Source of the DNA: Scleropages formosus
Taxonomy: Eukaryota; Chordata; Actinopteri; Osteoglossiformes; Osteoglossidae
Assembly: GCF_900964775.1 (NCBI RefSeq)
Contig: NC_041814.1
Span: forward strand, 13,065,360-13,129,359
Direction: 5' to 3'
Length of the DNA: 64,000 bases
The notes beneath the pieces were generated by a model. The model saw nothing but the letters and a program-made list of their open reading frames with translations, was not told the origin of the DNA and ran no database searches. Shown piece after piece: positions 47,850 to 59,742 of this stretch. Within the stretch, counting starts at the first letter, position 1; each line of letters begins with the position of its first letter. The translations under genes and the position numbers were made by a program.

Positions 47850-50161
47850 TTTATTTTAAAAATGCATAATACACATAATATTGTCTCCTCTGGGTACATC
47901 TCAGAGATATGTATTTTTTTCCTACCACAAAAACTCTACATACACTTCTATTTGTGTTTAAATTACATCACAATTTAAGAACATTATAATTACAACAGTC
48001 ACTGAATAATGCAACTGTTTACATAGCTGGTCATGTGTTATGAGCATGTATAAAAAGCCCATATTGCTAGGCACTTAAACTTCTATTAAAAAACATGCAA
48101 AAAAAAAAATAAAGTGCAATCTCCCATTTTTAATTTCAACGCCACCGCAACTGATTCGGCTTCAAACAGTTCTTGTTTGAAATCGTTCGCCTTGCGTTTA
48201 CAGACGAGTATATATTTAATTGCATAAAGTTTTGTCATTTAGGACCTATTGCAATGTGAGTCAACAAAACAGTCATTGAATCCTCCTATTAACGTACTGA
48301 TTTCAGTAGATTTGTATGAATTAAAATGTTGCACAATTTAGAACACTTCTATGTGCCGGGATACTCCCTCGAAAACAATACAAAGAATAGAAACGTAAAA
48401 TGTCTAATTTTAGATATTTTATATTGCTGAAGGTGCTTTACCTATGCAGATAAACTTCATCCAGCCCAAGTGTTACACCCATAAAACACTAATGAGATTA
48501 TGTAGAAAGAAAACAACTACCACTGGTCTTCACCATCATCTCAGAGCTAGTATTTCACCAAAAGAGAGCATTTGTTGGTCCAAAGCATTACTGACAGAGT
48601 ACATCTCTCCCTCCTAGACAGGACCGCTGTGCTCTTGTATGACTGAAGGGAGTAGATCTTCAATTACTCAAAGGAACATGTAAAATGGCTTGGTGGTCAC
48701 AGAATTTGATCAAGCAAAAATGACTATATATAGACATATAGTGTATGTATAACATTAAATATAATTTTCCATAAATATAATGTATTATACTCTTTTTACC
48801 ATTTGTAACAATTTGCAAAATTTGATTCTTTTCTTCCAGAAGGCGACAAACATCCCAAATACCAGCAGACTGTATGTAAATAATATTTACAGCATCCTGA
48901 TTTTACACATTATTTCCACTGACTTGGAATTCACAGCTGGCAGCCTGAACTTACTGGGACTCACATCCTGCTCACACTGCATACTTAAAACTGATTTAAA
49001 TGGGAAAATGTTACAATTAAACTTCCAGCTTTTTGTACTTTCAGTAATGCCATCATGCACTCCCACATAAAAGAATCTGGTGGAACTCAGAAGCCTGGAA
49101 CACTGAGTAGTTATCTAATACACACACACACACACATACATACATCCAGTACACTGATATTACTGGGTCCAAAGCCAAGTCCTTGTTCTACTGTAAACAC
49201 ACCTCAATAGTTAATGTAATATTTCAGATCTGTGCATTTACTGCTTTAGCCTAACTAATCCTGATAACCCTGTCTAGCGTGGGCATACTATCATCTTATT
49301 TTTGTAACCTGTGTATATAAAATGCTAGAATCATATTGTTTCAACGAACAAAGCTGAAAAATAAACCTCCAACAAATTTCAAAACCAAGACAACATCAAA
49401 CAAGCATTCATTCAACCCATTAAACATTAACTTTGTGACAATGTGCATTTTACTTTGGCTCATTCAAAGTAAAAACAACCTTAAACAGAATTATTCAGTA
49501 TAAATATGCTAAATAATTTCTTCAATTCCCCCCCCCCCCAGTAAAAACTCACAATAACATACTTCACCAGAGAACAGAAATACTAAAAATAATTCAACAT
49601 CATAGAAAATATAATAACCTACGAAAAAAAAGGAAAGGCAGTCTGCTTCAAACTAACTAGAACTACAGCACACAAAATTCAGCAAAGTAAGCAGGACTGC
49701 ATTCTAAAGTGGCCCCTTCATTAGTCATCAGTCCCATGATTACCTTAATTCAAATGGTCACATTCAATATTATTAGAATTAAAGTGTTATTAAAATGCAG
49801 CACACTGACTCAACATAGCTTTCCAATCAGAAAGCTGAAGTATAACAAAGCAGCGCCCATGAGCTCATCATTTCCAACTCTGGTGTAATATTGAACCCGT
49901 GAAAAGCTTTACGGACCCAGTGCTTTACGTAATTATAATGGTAATAACCCACGCAAACAGATAGACACGTACACAAAAAATTCTTCATAACATCAATAAT
50001 TACAGTATTTATATATAACACGACAGTGCAGCCATTTTTTATGCAGTGTTTTTATCAGTTGTGTTTAGCAGACAGGACTAAAATGCACAGTGATGCGAAT
50101 AGCCGACTGTATCCCTATCACTTATTGCTCCTCATTAAATCCCTCAAATCACGCATTTTCC
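47850..50161 (-). other. plpp6: probable long 3' UTR of plpp6
   Basis: A 2.3-kb, AT-rich, repeat-poor stretch directly after the plpp6 stop, unlike the SINE-dense sequence on either side. An AATAAA on the - strand lies at about 47850-47855. Low repeat density and composition suggest a transcribed 3' UTR, but its end is not fixed by sequence. Confidence 0.35.
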
Positions 50162-52270
50162 TTAGTTCCAAAGTCCCAGCATGCCTTGCAGTCCCACTGG
50201 TGATACCCAGAGCGCTTCCACTAGGTTGTACTGGCAGTAGCCCATGCCGAAGCCAAAGGCCACGTCTGTTACGTTGTGGCGACCTAACAGCACGCGCGAG
50301 AGGCCCACCAGCACGGCCCACAGCAGCACCAGCACTCGGAGTGGGGCGGCCAGTACCAAGTGAGCGAGCAGGAAGCGGGCACAGAGGGCAGCTCGTGTGG
50401 CATGGCCTGATGGGAAGGAGTAGCGGTCCACGGAGAAGGTGGCGAACATGTCCATGCGATTGTGGGAGGGACGGCGGCGGCGCACGATGGCCTTCACCAC
50501 CCCAACCAGCACAAGGTCAAGGATGAGGGCTGGAGAGAGCAGAAACATGGGGTTAGCTATAATACACAGCAGGAATTAAATCTTTTCGGTTCAAAACAGT
50601 CTGAAGCCCACTGTGCAGATTGTGCCAGGGAAAGGGAAAGTGGTACATTTCAAGGTCTACAAAGAAACACAGGGACAGCTGGGAGCGTACTGGTTAGAGC
50701 TACTGCCTTTGGATCCAAAGGTTGCAGGTTCGATCTCCAACTGCAGCACCCTTGAACAAGGCACTTACCCTAAATTGCTCCGATAGCATAACCCAGCTGT
50801 ATAAATGGGTAAATAATTTGTAAGATGGTAATAATTGTAACTTTAACATTGGAAGTTGCTTTGGAGAAAAGCATCAGCTAGATGAATAAATGCCACCATA
50901 ACACATGATCAGACACATCACTCTTCATCTGTCATTGTCTTCCGCTTTATCGCACTAATTTGCTGGCACGCTGACACGATTTTCTGAAGCACCGTGTATG
51001 CCTCATGGAAAATCGCAGACTTTACCTAAAGAGTCCTTGCTAGTCACTGCTCCTGTTATACTTGGACCAGTAGCAGTTTACAGGTGTAAAAGCATTGTGA
51101 TAAACAGTTAACTTGTGACAGAGGTACTACTGCGAAGTACAAAGCCAGATATTGAACACAACACCGCTTTAAATAAAAACCATGGCAATCGGCCACATGA
51201 CGTGATCTCCTGAAAACAGCCATCTTCACAGATGTGTCCAGGGTTACGTTACTTCATTTAGCAGATGCTTCTCTCCAAAGCGACTTCCAGTGAACTCTAT
51301 GTAGTGTTACCAGCCCACACACCTTATTTACCAAGGTGACTTACACTGCTAGATACGCTACTCACAATGGGTCACTCATCCATGCATCAGTGAGACCCAC
51401 TCTCTCTGTGACGCTCACACACTATGGGTGAATCTGAACAGCATGTCTTTGGACCGTGGGAGGAAACCAGAGCACCCGGAAGAAACCCACAGAGACACGG
51501 GGAGAACATGCAAACTCCACACAGACTGAGTGAGTGGGGATCGAACCCAAGTCCTCTCCTACCACCCAGGCGCTGTGAGACAGCTGTGCCGCCGTGCCAC
51601 CCATAGTTAGAGAGGAAAATCAGGCAGAGGGTGGACACTGGGGAGTGACACTTTTGGAGGAGCTCAGCGGAAAGTGACAAGATGGGATGGGATGACAGGT
51701 ATAGAGGACCCAGGAAGCATGATGGGAGGACGCGCGCCAAGCACTGGCAGGAGCCGCGTTACCCATGAGGAGGTTGAGCATGACCTCCTGGCCGGCTGCG
51801 CTGTCACTCTTGTAGAGGCAGTAGAGGACGCCGGCCAGCCAGGGGATGCCGTGGCCCGAGATCTCCACGAGCTTCATGAGCGGCCGCACGCTGCCCCAGG
51901 ACGAGTCCTCGCAGGCGCACACCCCGAGGCGCTTGGAGAGCCACAGGTCGACGGCGAGCAGGGAGCTGAGCGCAATGCCCACCAAGGACGGGTTCAGGCG
52001 CATGCAGTCCTCCTCCGGCATCTGCTGCGCTGCTCCGGCGCCCGAGGACGAGGGCCCGCCGGAGGAGGAGGCCGAGCCGCGGCGGCGCGTCGGGCTCTCG
52101 GAGGCGCGGAGGCGCGCGCACGTCGGATCGGAGCCCTGTCTCTGCAGAAGGTGCGGCGGGGGAGTCCGGCTCAGGGACATGAACTCGTACCGCCCGTTGT
52201 TGCTGCCCACGCTGCTGGGACTACTGCTGCTGCTTCGCCCCCCGTTGTTTTTGGCTTTCGGAGACGGCAT
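50162..52270 (-). CDS. plpp6: phospholipid phosphatase 6 (polyisoprenoid diphosphate phosphatase)
   Basis: Two coding exons on the - strand, 51763-52270 and 50162-50529, GT-AG, phase 1, giving 291 residues (human 295). Residues 1-85 are a Ser/Pro-rich cytosolic tail containing the PLPP6-type [13 protein letters not shown], residues 48-60. The PAP2 catalytic set follows: KAIVRRRRP, then PSGH in [10 protein letters not shown], then [12 protein letters not shown]. Several hydrophobic segments fit an integral ER/nuclear-envelope protein. The family dephosphorylates presqualene, farnesyl and geranylgeranyl diphosphates. The start is the ATG opening MPSPKAK, like human MPSPRRS. The product aligns across the exon junction ([12 protein letters not shown]) without gap. 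PLPP7 is the nearest alternative, but its N-terminal tail and catalytic lysine region differ. As I recall, human PLPP6 has a single coding exon, so the intron is notable. It is head to head with prdx6. Confidence 0.94.
50673..50893 (+). repeat. V-SINE-like element, full length
   Basis: Best-preserved copy of the family here: head 'cgtactggttagagctactg', B box GGTTCGATCTCC, core 'cccttgaacaaggcacttac', 'ccagctgtataaatgggtaa' and tail 'gctttggagaaaagcatcag' ending gaataaatg. Lies in the plpp6 intron, antisense to the gene. Confidence 0.85.
51246..51604 (-). repeat. old tRNA-headed SINE, near full length
   Basis: Read on the - strand: head 'gtggcacggcggcacagctg', B box region (ggttcgatcccc), 'gtgtggagtttgcatgttct', 'ggtttcctcccacggtccaa', then the shared tail 'gctttggagagaagcatctg'. 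A widespread fish repeat type. Lies in the plpp6 intron, in the same direction as the gene. Confidence 0.8.
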
Positions 52271-52286
52271 TTTTTTTTTTACCGGC

Positions 52287-52290
<4 letters not shown>

Positions 52291-52317
<27 letters not shown>
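52291..52317. repeat. (TG)n microsatellite in the plpp6 leader
   Basis: About 13 TG units, 21 bases upstream of the plpp6 start codon, so (CA)n in the mRNA sense and probably in the 5' UTR. Confidence 0.9.
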
Positions 52318-53024
52318 CCGGTCGGTTATCGGTGGCTGCGGGCTTCGCGGACGCGCCGACTGGATTTGAGGACGCAGGCTAATTCACCTTCGGGTCCTTG
52401 TTGTTCATCCCTCTGCAGAGACAGCGCTTCTCCCCACGTCTGCCTCAGCGGAGCTGCGCCATGCTTGACAGGTGTCACGGAGCAGCTGGGTTTCGCAGCA
52501 AAGCGCAGCTTCAGCGGCAAAGCAGGACGCGTTCGAAGCCGGAACCGCACGCAGCGCAGGGAAGCAACAGGAGTCCGCGCGGACAGCGGCGGTACTACAA
52601 CGAGTACAGAAAAAGAGGTCTCTGCCTCCAGTTCGCGCCGGAAAGTCCAGTTTCATTAGCTCTGCTTAAGATATTAAGCTGATATCTCTGTTTCACGTGT
52701 TTATGTATTCCCTTAAGTGCTTTTGGCCACCGCTTACAGTCTATTTCATTGATCTTCTATCCTACATAAAAATATTTTTTGTTATGACGTCAAACGCATG
52801 CGCCGCTTTAGTCTCGGACAAGATTATCGAAGATAAATTAGAGCTTTTTTTAAAAAAAAAAAATAAAAAAGGGACTCATACCATGCAAACTTTTTTTTCC
52901 CCAAAAATACAGAGGTTTCCAATTCAGAAATGATTTGAGGTGCTGTCCCAACTTCACTGATCTATTCGGCGGTGGGTCTAGCTATCAAAATAAAAGTCAC
53001 GACGCGTTTCACCTGGGGTCACAG

Positions 53025-53077
53025 TATTCATTTATTCATTCATTCATTCATTCATCAATTAATTAATTAATTAATTA
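53025..53077. repeat. (ATTC)n / (AATT)n simple repeat
   Basis: About seven ATTC units followed by five AATT units. Confidence 0.9.
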
Positions 53078-53362
53078 CTTTGCTTGACCCTCGGCTAACT
53101 AATAACTGTTCAGGAACACAACCTTTGCTGTTGCAGACAGTACTAGTCTAGAGTCTAGGGCTTCATTTTCTTCTTGGTTTTGTACAAATAATTACAGAAA
53201 CTAGCTGAAAGGAATAATGTAACTATTCCCGTGTAAACATTTAACTGCAGTACGGTAAATTATGCTCATACTCAAATACTGTTTTAAACGCAACAGTGTT
53301 TACTAAACAGTTTAGTGCTGTGTATTGTGGTGATTAGGGACGTGCGTATTTGCGTAACGCGT

Positions 53363-53370
53363 TGACGTCA
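53363..53370. promoter_or_regulatory. prdx6: CRE palindrome TGACGTCA upstream of prdx6
   Basis: A full cAMP-response element (CREB/ATF site) 83 bases upstream of the prdx6 start codon, in a short CpG-rich proximal promoter. I looked for an antioxidant response element, TGACnnnGC, and did not find a clear one beside it. Confidence 0.5.
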
Positions 53371-53452
53371 CGGCGGTGTTAAAAACGTGTGTATACGCAG
53401 CAGTGGTGCTGCTAAGTTTCAGTTCGCAGCTGAGGTTGATATCGCTGCAGTC

Positions 53453-56400
53453 ATGCCTGGACTCCTGCTGGGAGACGTTTTCCCCAATTTTGAAGCCGAC
53501 ACAACCATTGGCAAGATAAAATTCCACGAGTTTTTAGGAGACTCGTAAGTTCGACTCTTAATTTTTAGGCGATTATTCTGTACACTTTTTTTTTTTTTTT
53601 TTTTTCCCGTTTTGCATTTAGCTTTATTTTCAACACTAGAGAGTTCCTTCTCAGCGGCGGACTGTTTCGTGCAGGTGTGACGTACGGAGACGGTCCTCTG
53701 CAATGAGGCAACTGCCATAAGCCACGTGGGGTCTCTGCTGTCACGCGAAGTTTTGTGTCTCGCTACGTGTGTGTCCGAACGCTATGAATTAAGTCAATGC
53801 CGCATTTACTTGACTTAAAATCATATAGATGTTTTGGAATGATCGCGCACTTTTTAAACCGCGGAGGACACACCTTACTCAAGAAAACGGAAGTACTACG
53901 AACTAACGAAGACTACAGGCCAATCAAAGTTGCACGAATCCCTTTGATTTGGCCTGTAGTCAGTGAAAATGAATGAAATATAGCTGGCTCTACTAATAAC
54001 TACTTAATAAGTAGCTAGCCTTAAATATGTAGTGATCGCTTAGCCTACGCTTATGCGCTGCAGCATGAAGACAAGGGTGATGTAATTTCCCCGACCCCGA
54101 GTCTTGTGAGTGTTAAATCAGACATTTTTATCACTTTCTGAAGTTCTCCGCAGCGTTTTCTGTCAAATGTCGTGCAACTGACAGTGTTATTTGCGATCAG
54201 TGAGTACCCGCTAAATCGACATGATGATTGATTGAATGATTCTCAGATAAATATTTGCGTGTTTACCAGTTTGAGTTTACACAACTCATAAGAGCTTTTG
54301 TGTCGCAGTTTGCCAGCAACTGCTTGCCTTGCGGGTTTGTTTTTAAGGCTCCCTTAATTTCAGTGGACCTTGGAGCCTTAGTTTAACTAAAAATGTCTGT
54401 TTCTGAGCAGTGGGTACGGTGCAGTTCTTGATCTCCTGCCAAAATGGACCCAAATACGTGCAGATTGGCTCATATTTCAGTTTCCCGCCCTTTTTAGTCG
54501 CTCGCTGTCAAGTGTGGTACAAGTTACTCTGAATATAACATTATAATATAATAATGTAATACAGTACACTATAAGCTGGCAACCTGTGAGACCCCTTTGG
54601 TTCTGTCCTAAGTAACAGCATGTACTTTGCCTCCTGGAATATTTATTTAGACAAGAACTAAGGGGAATTCTTTTGTACACAAATAATTTTAAAACTGTCC
54701 CCAACATTGATTATATAACCTTAACCTTATAGCAAAACTGTTCTTAAAAACAAGACTGTGAGTGACTGGAGCTCTATGGTACTCTGCAGGTATAACCTTG
54801 TCAGTGCACTTTTGGCAATGGTTAAAATCTAAGAAATTTTTACCCTTCGTGTAAATTTGTGTAAAACTTTAAGACTTAAGTTCTTCCTTCCTGCTAAAGC
54901 TCTGCCTGCTGTCAGCTCTTGGCATCTAAGATGCTAATAGTATCCATTGTAAGTCGCTTTGGAGAAAAAAAAAAGCATCTGCTAAGTGAATAAATGTAAT
55001 CTCATGTGAAGAGCGTTCTTTCACATGGTGGAAAGAAACAAACTGCTTAAGAATCATGCTTCCGCATCCAAGACTCTGTCTGCTAATGTGATGTACGCAT
55101 TGTATTTTCTGTGAGATCTACATCTCTGAAAATGAAGCGAGTCTGCTAAATGAATACGTCTAAATGTAGACAGTGTCACTTACAAAGTAATTTGTAATGG
55201 TCATCTTGTGATTCGTTGCATCTCGGCCGCAAAATTATTACGTGATGTCTGTTTTCACAAGACTTGGCTGAACTGACTTTTCTGCCGTAACTGTTATAAA
55301 TTAGATTTGTTTACAGTTTGTAACCTGCAGGTTGTTGGTTCAGGTTTTGGTGGCAGGTCTGATGTACTCTGCATTAAATTACATACTTTGTTTCTGTGAA
55401 ATATCCAGTAGTGTGGAATGCATGAAATTGTAAGTGGCCATGAATCTAAATGTTCAGCAATTTTGTTTTTCTCGAATTTTTTTTTTTTGGCAGACAGCAC
55501 AATGCAGCTGTATCAGTTTCACCATCTGAAGCTCATTAGATTTTTCCAGGCATATGGTGTTTCCTGTTTGTTCATGACAGCAGGACATGACAAAAATGCA
55601 AAAAAAAAAAACGTTAAAACAAATTTCAGCTGAAAGTAAGGAGACCCTGTGTTGGAGTGTTTCTAGGTACGAGGATGCTGATCCCCGGTGTCAGCCTTAT
55701 AATCATGTCTGAACGAACAGTTTTAATCCCTGTTGTAAGCATAGCTGCACTCACTAAAAGTTAAGCCTAATAACTTACTATAATAAATTGGTGTCATGAG
55801 CAGGAAGTGTCTAAAATGCAAATGGTTACATTTGCAATCATACCATAGTCAAGGAAAAATATTAAAGATTATGAAAATTGAAGGTTGAAGTATAAAACTT
55901 GAATATTTTCTGTTAAACCTTAATTCAAGTTTACAGATTTATCTGAAATGTGTTGAACACAGTGCAAATCAAGCATAATGGACAAAAGCTTCCTGCTAAT
56001 TGTAGGAATTAATCACAGCACACTTTCAGTTGCTGTGACTGAGTCTTTCACATACCTATGTGGGTCATACTATAGCACCAAGTACTCACCCAAAAAGAAG
56101 GGCTGAGATTTAGCAAGTCCTTAACCATATGCTGATAATCATTAACTTAAACTTGTATGGCTGAGGCCTAAGAAATGTGGTATTCAAAAAATCTTCCTGC
56201 ATGTCCTTTGCGTTGTCATTTGGAGAAGATCTAAGGTTATAAATTCCAAGGTAAGGTTATATGACTGTAATAAAAAGCTAAGTTTTAATGCTGTGGCCTT
56301 TGGCCGTTAATGCTTTCTTGCTGTATTCTGTTGCTGAGTGTAAAGAACTTACAGGATGCATATACTTACTGAACAGTTAAACTTGTTTCAGAACTACTTT

Positions 56401-59400
56401 GATTAGCTTTTCATTCTACCTTGACAACTGTCACTAAGGATTTTCTAAATTAATAAAGATTAACTGTACTTTTTCATTTAGCACTTGCATTTCTCCAAAG
56501 TGATGTACATCTCAGAAAAAAATACAATTTGTGCATTACATTAGGAGAAAGACATAGTTGCGGACATATGATCCTAAAGTGAACCTAGTTTTTCTTTCCA
56601 CTTTATGCACTGATGTTCATCACACGAGTAGGTGCACCAAACTCAGGATAGACTAATCCTGATCACCTTCCTGCAATTTTTTTTTTTTTTTTAAAAGGGT
56701 ATGCAAACATTTAAGTTCTTCTTTTGCCTCTAAGTCCAGATAATTTTCCTTATACCCTGAAATCTTTTAGTGATGCATAGAGGTGAAATAAAGGTTTCTT
56801 TTAAGAAACAATGTTAAAGTACAAAGTCTGACGTCTTTGACTCTCTACCTCCGCAGCTGGGGCATCTTGTTCTCCCATCCCCGCGACTACACACCTGTGT
56901 GCACCACCGAACTGGGCCGGGCAGCCAGACTGAGCCCCGAGTTTACCAAGCGCAATGTGAAAATGATTGCCTTGTCTATTGACTCTGTGGAAGACCACCT
57001 TGGTTGGAGCAAGGTCAGTTTTTAAACTTGAGCTGCCATGTTAATCTCCTCTTCCCCACAACTTTGCTTAACACAGTGTTCTGACAGCTGTGTAATCCCA
57101 TCTGAAATAGCGGCACTGGGAATAAATGTACATGTACACATTATTTGTGGATGCATTTGGTGTTTCACGATTGCAAGCAATGAAGAGTTCAGTCAGGCAC
57201 ATGGTGGTAAATCCTGGAATCAGGTGAGTCTTTGGTGATCACACAGAATTAAACTGCTAAGCAACGCTTGTCCAAGTTCACACATTGGGCTCCTGAACCT
57301 ACTTGTCTGAGTGCTATCTTCTGGCCTTTGGCTATGGGTTATTGCACAGCAATTTCAGGTTGCCAGGATGCAGAACTACTACTTTTATATGGTGTTGGCA
57401 AAAGGTAAAGGGAAAACATTTCACAAATAATTCCTAGCTGGTTAATGATACAACATTGTGCTGTGTTCTCAATTTCATTAATACAAAAAGTCTGCCTTTG
57501 GTTCCTATAGCCTACTCACATTCCACTGTTCTTACTACTTTTCTGCAATTAGAAGAATGTGAAAAGGGTTTAACAGAAGAAACCAGTTTTCCCCATGATA
57601 TTTATATTATTTATTCATATAGCTGATGCTTTAGTCGAAAGGCTAGGTTTATGTATGAAGCTACTTGCAGGTATTTGCTGATTTGTATTTGTGCAAGTTT
57701 TACTAGAGTGGTTCAGGCTAAGTTGCATGTCAAAGGGTATTAAAGCAGAAAGAGTATTTGAACCTAGAACCTTCCCATTTTAAGGTAGCTGTCCTAATCA
57801 CAGTATTGCCCTGCTAATCCTTATGAAAATTCTCATTACCGTTTCTGTGTGAAGGATATTATAGCGTACAACAATGAGGCGCCCAGCTGCACCATGCCTT
57901 TCCCCATCATCGCGGATGACAAGAGGGAGCTGGCTGTGATGCTGGGAATGCTGGACCCAGATGAGAGAGACAAGGACGGCATGCCTCTTACTGCCCGTTG
58001 TGTGAGTCTCTTCCCCCACCCCTGCTAGAGCAGCGCAGGACCTCTTAACGTGTGTTTTGCAGTTTCTCACAAAGTACACGTGATCAATGTAGGTAATTCT
58101 GTGCTTGAAGAACTTATTGTTTGGTAGCTATGGGACTGGACAATTTGAAGTCAGCAAAGACTATGAAAATTTAGAAAATTTAAAATGACAGTTTAATAAA
58201 TACTGAAAAATGTTAAGTTGTTTACAAAAAATAAAATTTACACCATTAAAAAAAGAGAAGACAAACTGTATTCAAGCTGAGAGATGAACTGAGTAAAAAT
58301 TAGATCTGAGAATGAAAATCGTTAACAGTAATGATCGTGACTTGGCATAATTAATGTCACTCATAATCCGAGTGTAATGGTCTTTCTAGACATTGTAGAG
58401 TGAGTTCACCATGAATACAACCACCAACAATTTTGTGCTATATGACAGATCTACTAATCCTACTCTTCATTTTCAGTCTTTATGGTGCTCATGCTACTGG
58501 CCCAGTTTATTGCTGTAGTAATTTGCACTTTGACCTCCTTTTTGGATAATTATTAAACGTTGACCTGTGTTTCATGTATTCCGTGGCTGAGAAATGGCAA
58601 AAATAGGTTAGATTGAGTAGCTCAAAGTTGACAGAGATTTTTGGTTAATTTTAATGTTAATTGTTGTTAATGTTATAATTTCATAATTTAATGTTAAGTT
58701 ATGAACGTAAGTCTAACTACAGTTCTAAAGTGACTTAGTGTAACTGATCCCAGTGTTAAATCTACACCTTTTTTCTGAATGCAGACTTTTTTTTTTCCCC
58801 TCCTTTCTGGCGTGGTGTTTGCTACTTGAGACAGTTGTGTTCTTTAACGTCGTAGGTGTTTATAATTGGTCCAGACAAGAAGCTGAAGTTGTCCATCCTG
58901 TATCCTGCAACAACGGGGCGCAACTTTGATGAGCTGCTGCGGGTCATTGATTCCCTGCAGCTGACGGCACAGAAAAGAGTGGCGACTCCAGTGGACTGGA
59001 AGGTACACTTATCACACGTCCTGGATCTCAGTAATTTTACGAGACACACCCAGTCTGTAGCCATAGTAATGCTTTTCAGTCAGCAGTTACAACAAATTAT
59101 ATATATGTGTTAGCATTTGAACTCTACAAAGTTGCTAAAGTATTATGTCGAAAGTGTTTTGAATTTGTCACTTGGTTTTTGATGTACGACTTTGAAGATG
59201 TTTGATCATCATGTGCAAAAGACAACTATGACTATGACATCCACATGCTCAGCGGTGTTTAGTCTTTTGTGCTCTCTTTGCTGTCATTAACACCTTCAGC
59301 TAGGGGACCGCGTCATGGTTCTTCCCAACATCTCGGAGACAGAGGCTGCAGCTCTCTTCCCCTCTGGCGTTAGCACCAAAGAACTGCCTTCTGGGAAGAA

Positions 59401-59428
59401 GTACATGCGCTATACACCACAGCCATGA
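53453..59428 (+). CDS. prdx6: peroxiredoxin 6 (1-Cys peroxiredoxin / acidic Ca-independent PLA2)
   Basis: Five coding exons: 53453-53544, 56857-57013, 57855-58001, 58856-59002 and 59300-59428, GT-AG throughout, giving 223 residues (human 224). The peroxidatic cysteine is C46 in [12 protein letters not shown]. The lipase motif GDSWG is at 29-33, with the triad H25, S31 and D139 matching human H26, S32 and D140. C-terminal [14 protein letters not shown] fits the family. The enzyme reduces H2O2 and phospholipid hydroperoxides with glutathione and GST-pi, and hydrolyses and remodels phosphatidylcholine, in cytosol and lysosome-related bodies. Exon 3 ends TARC where human has TARV, adding a cysteine at residue 132. 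The start is the only ATG that begins MPGLLLGD. Divergent to plpp6. Intron 1 (3.3 kb) has a hairpin at 53911-53961. Confidence 0.97.
53911..53961. repeat. near-perfect inverted repeat (hairpin)
   Basis: Left arm gactacaggccaatcaaag (53911-53929), 12-base loop, right arm ctttgatttggcctgtagtc (53942-53961). The arms pair over 19 bases with a single-base bulge. Lies in prdx6 intron 1, no family recognised. Confidence 0.85.
54944..54998 (+). repeat. V-SINE-like tail fragment
   Basis: 'attgtaagtcgctttggag', an A run, then 'gcatctgctaagtgaataaa'. Only the 3' tail is present. Confidence 0.65.
55083..55170 (+). repeat. old SINE-like 3' fragment
   Basis: 'gtgatgtacgcattgtattt', 'gagatctacatctctgaaaa' and the tail 'gtctgctaaatgaatacgtc'. 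Inverted match to the body at 56471-56715. Confidence 0.5.
56471..56715 (-). repeat. old SINE-like repeat, longest copy of its kind
   Basis: Inverted tail 'tttctccaaagtgatgtaca', then 'atacaatttgtgcattacat', 'acatatgatcctaaagtgaa', 'ggtgcaccaaactcaggata' and a T run near 56678. Ends about 140 bases before prdx6 exon 2. Confidence 0.6.
57602..57812 (-). repeat. V-SINE-like element, heavily decayed
   Basis: Inverted tail 'catatagctgatgctttagt', 'gaagctacttgcaggtattt', core remnants and a head with B box remnant 'atttgaacctagaaccttcc'. Lies just before prdx6 exon 3. Confidence 0.55.
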
Positions 59429-59485
59429 GGTGGCACCACAGGATGCACCCCCTGCAAAGGATAATGTGTGTATGTGGGGGGGGGA

Positions 59486-59491
59486 AATAAA
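59486..59491 (+). promoter_or_regulatory. prdx6: poly(A) signal of prdx6
   Basis: AATAAA 57 bases after the stop codon and next to a G run, giving a very short 3' UTR. Confidence 0.7.
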
Positions 59492-59633
59492 CTTTCTATA
59501 AATATCCAAAAATTCTTGGCTTTTCTTAGCTGGTGCCTTAAAATAACTGCATGTACTAAAGGTCTGTTAATTATAATAAACATTAATAAAAATGTAACTT
59601 TCAGGATTAAACTTCATAAAGTTTTATTTACGT

Positions 59634-59742
59634 TTACTGTATTTATCAGATGCTTTTCTCCAAAGCGACTTCCAATGAGCTCTGTGGTGTTATCAGCCCA
59701 CACACCTTATTCACCAAGGTGACTTACACTGCTAGATAATAG
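59634..59742 (-). repeat. 3' fragment of old tRNA-headed SINE
   Basis: 'tttctccaaagcgacttcca', 'tgttatcagcccacacacct', 'aaggtgacttacactgctag', close to the same part of the copy at 51246-51604. Confidence 0.7.

Larger units (their letters stand above)
52271..53452. promoter_or_regulatory. divergent promoter interval between plpp6 and prdx6
   Basis: 1.18 kb separates the two start codons. The plpp6 side (52271-52680) is GC- and CpG-rich with a TG repeat in the leader. The prdx6 side (53330-53452) has CpGs and a CRE palindrome. The middle holds simple repeats. No TATA box is obvious on either side, as expected for broadly expressed genes. Confidence 0.5.

Noticed and set aside
51674-52369. 231-codon and 178-codon frames on the + strand
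   Set aside because: They are antisense shadows of the GC-rich plpp6 exon 1, which has full PLPP6 homology on the - strand.
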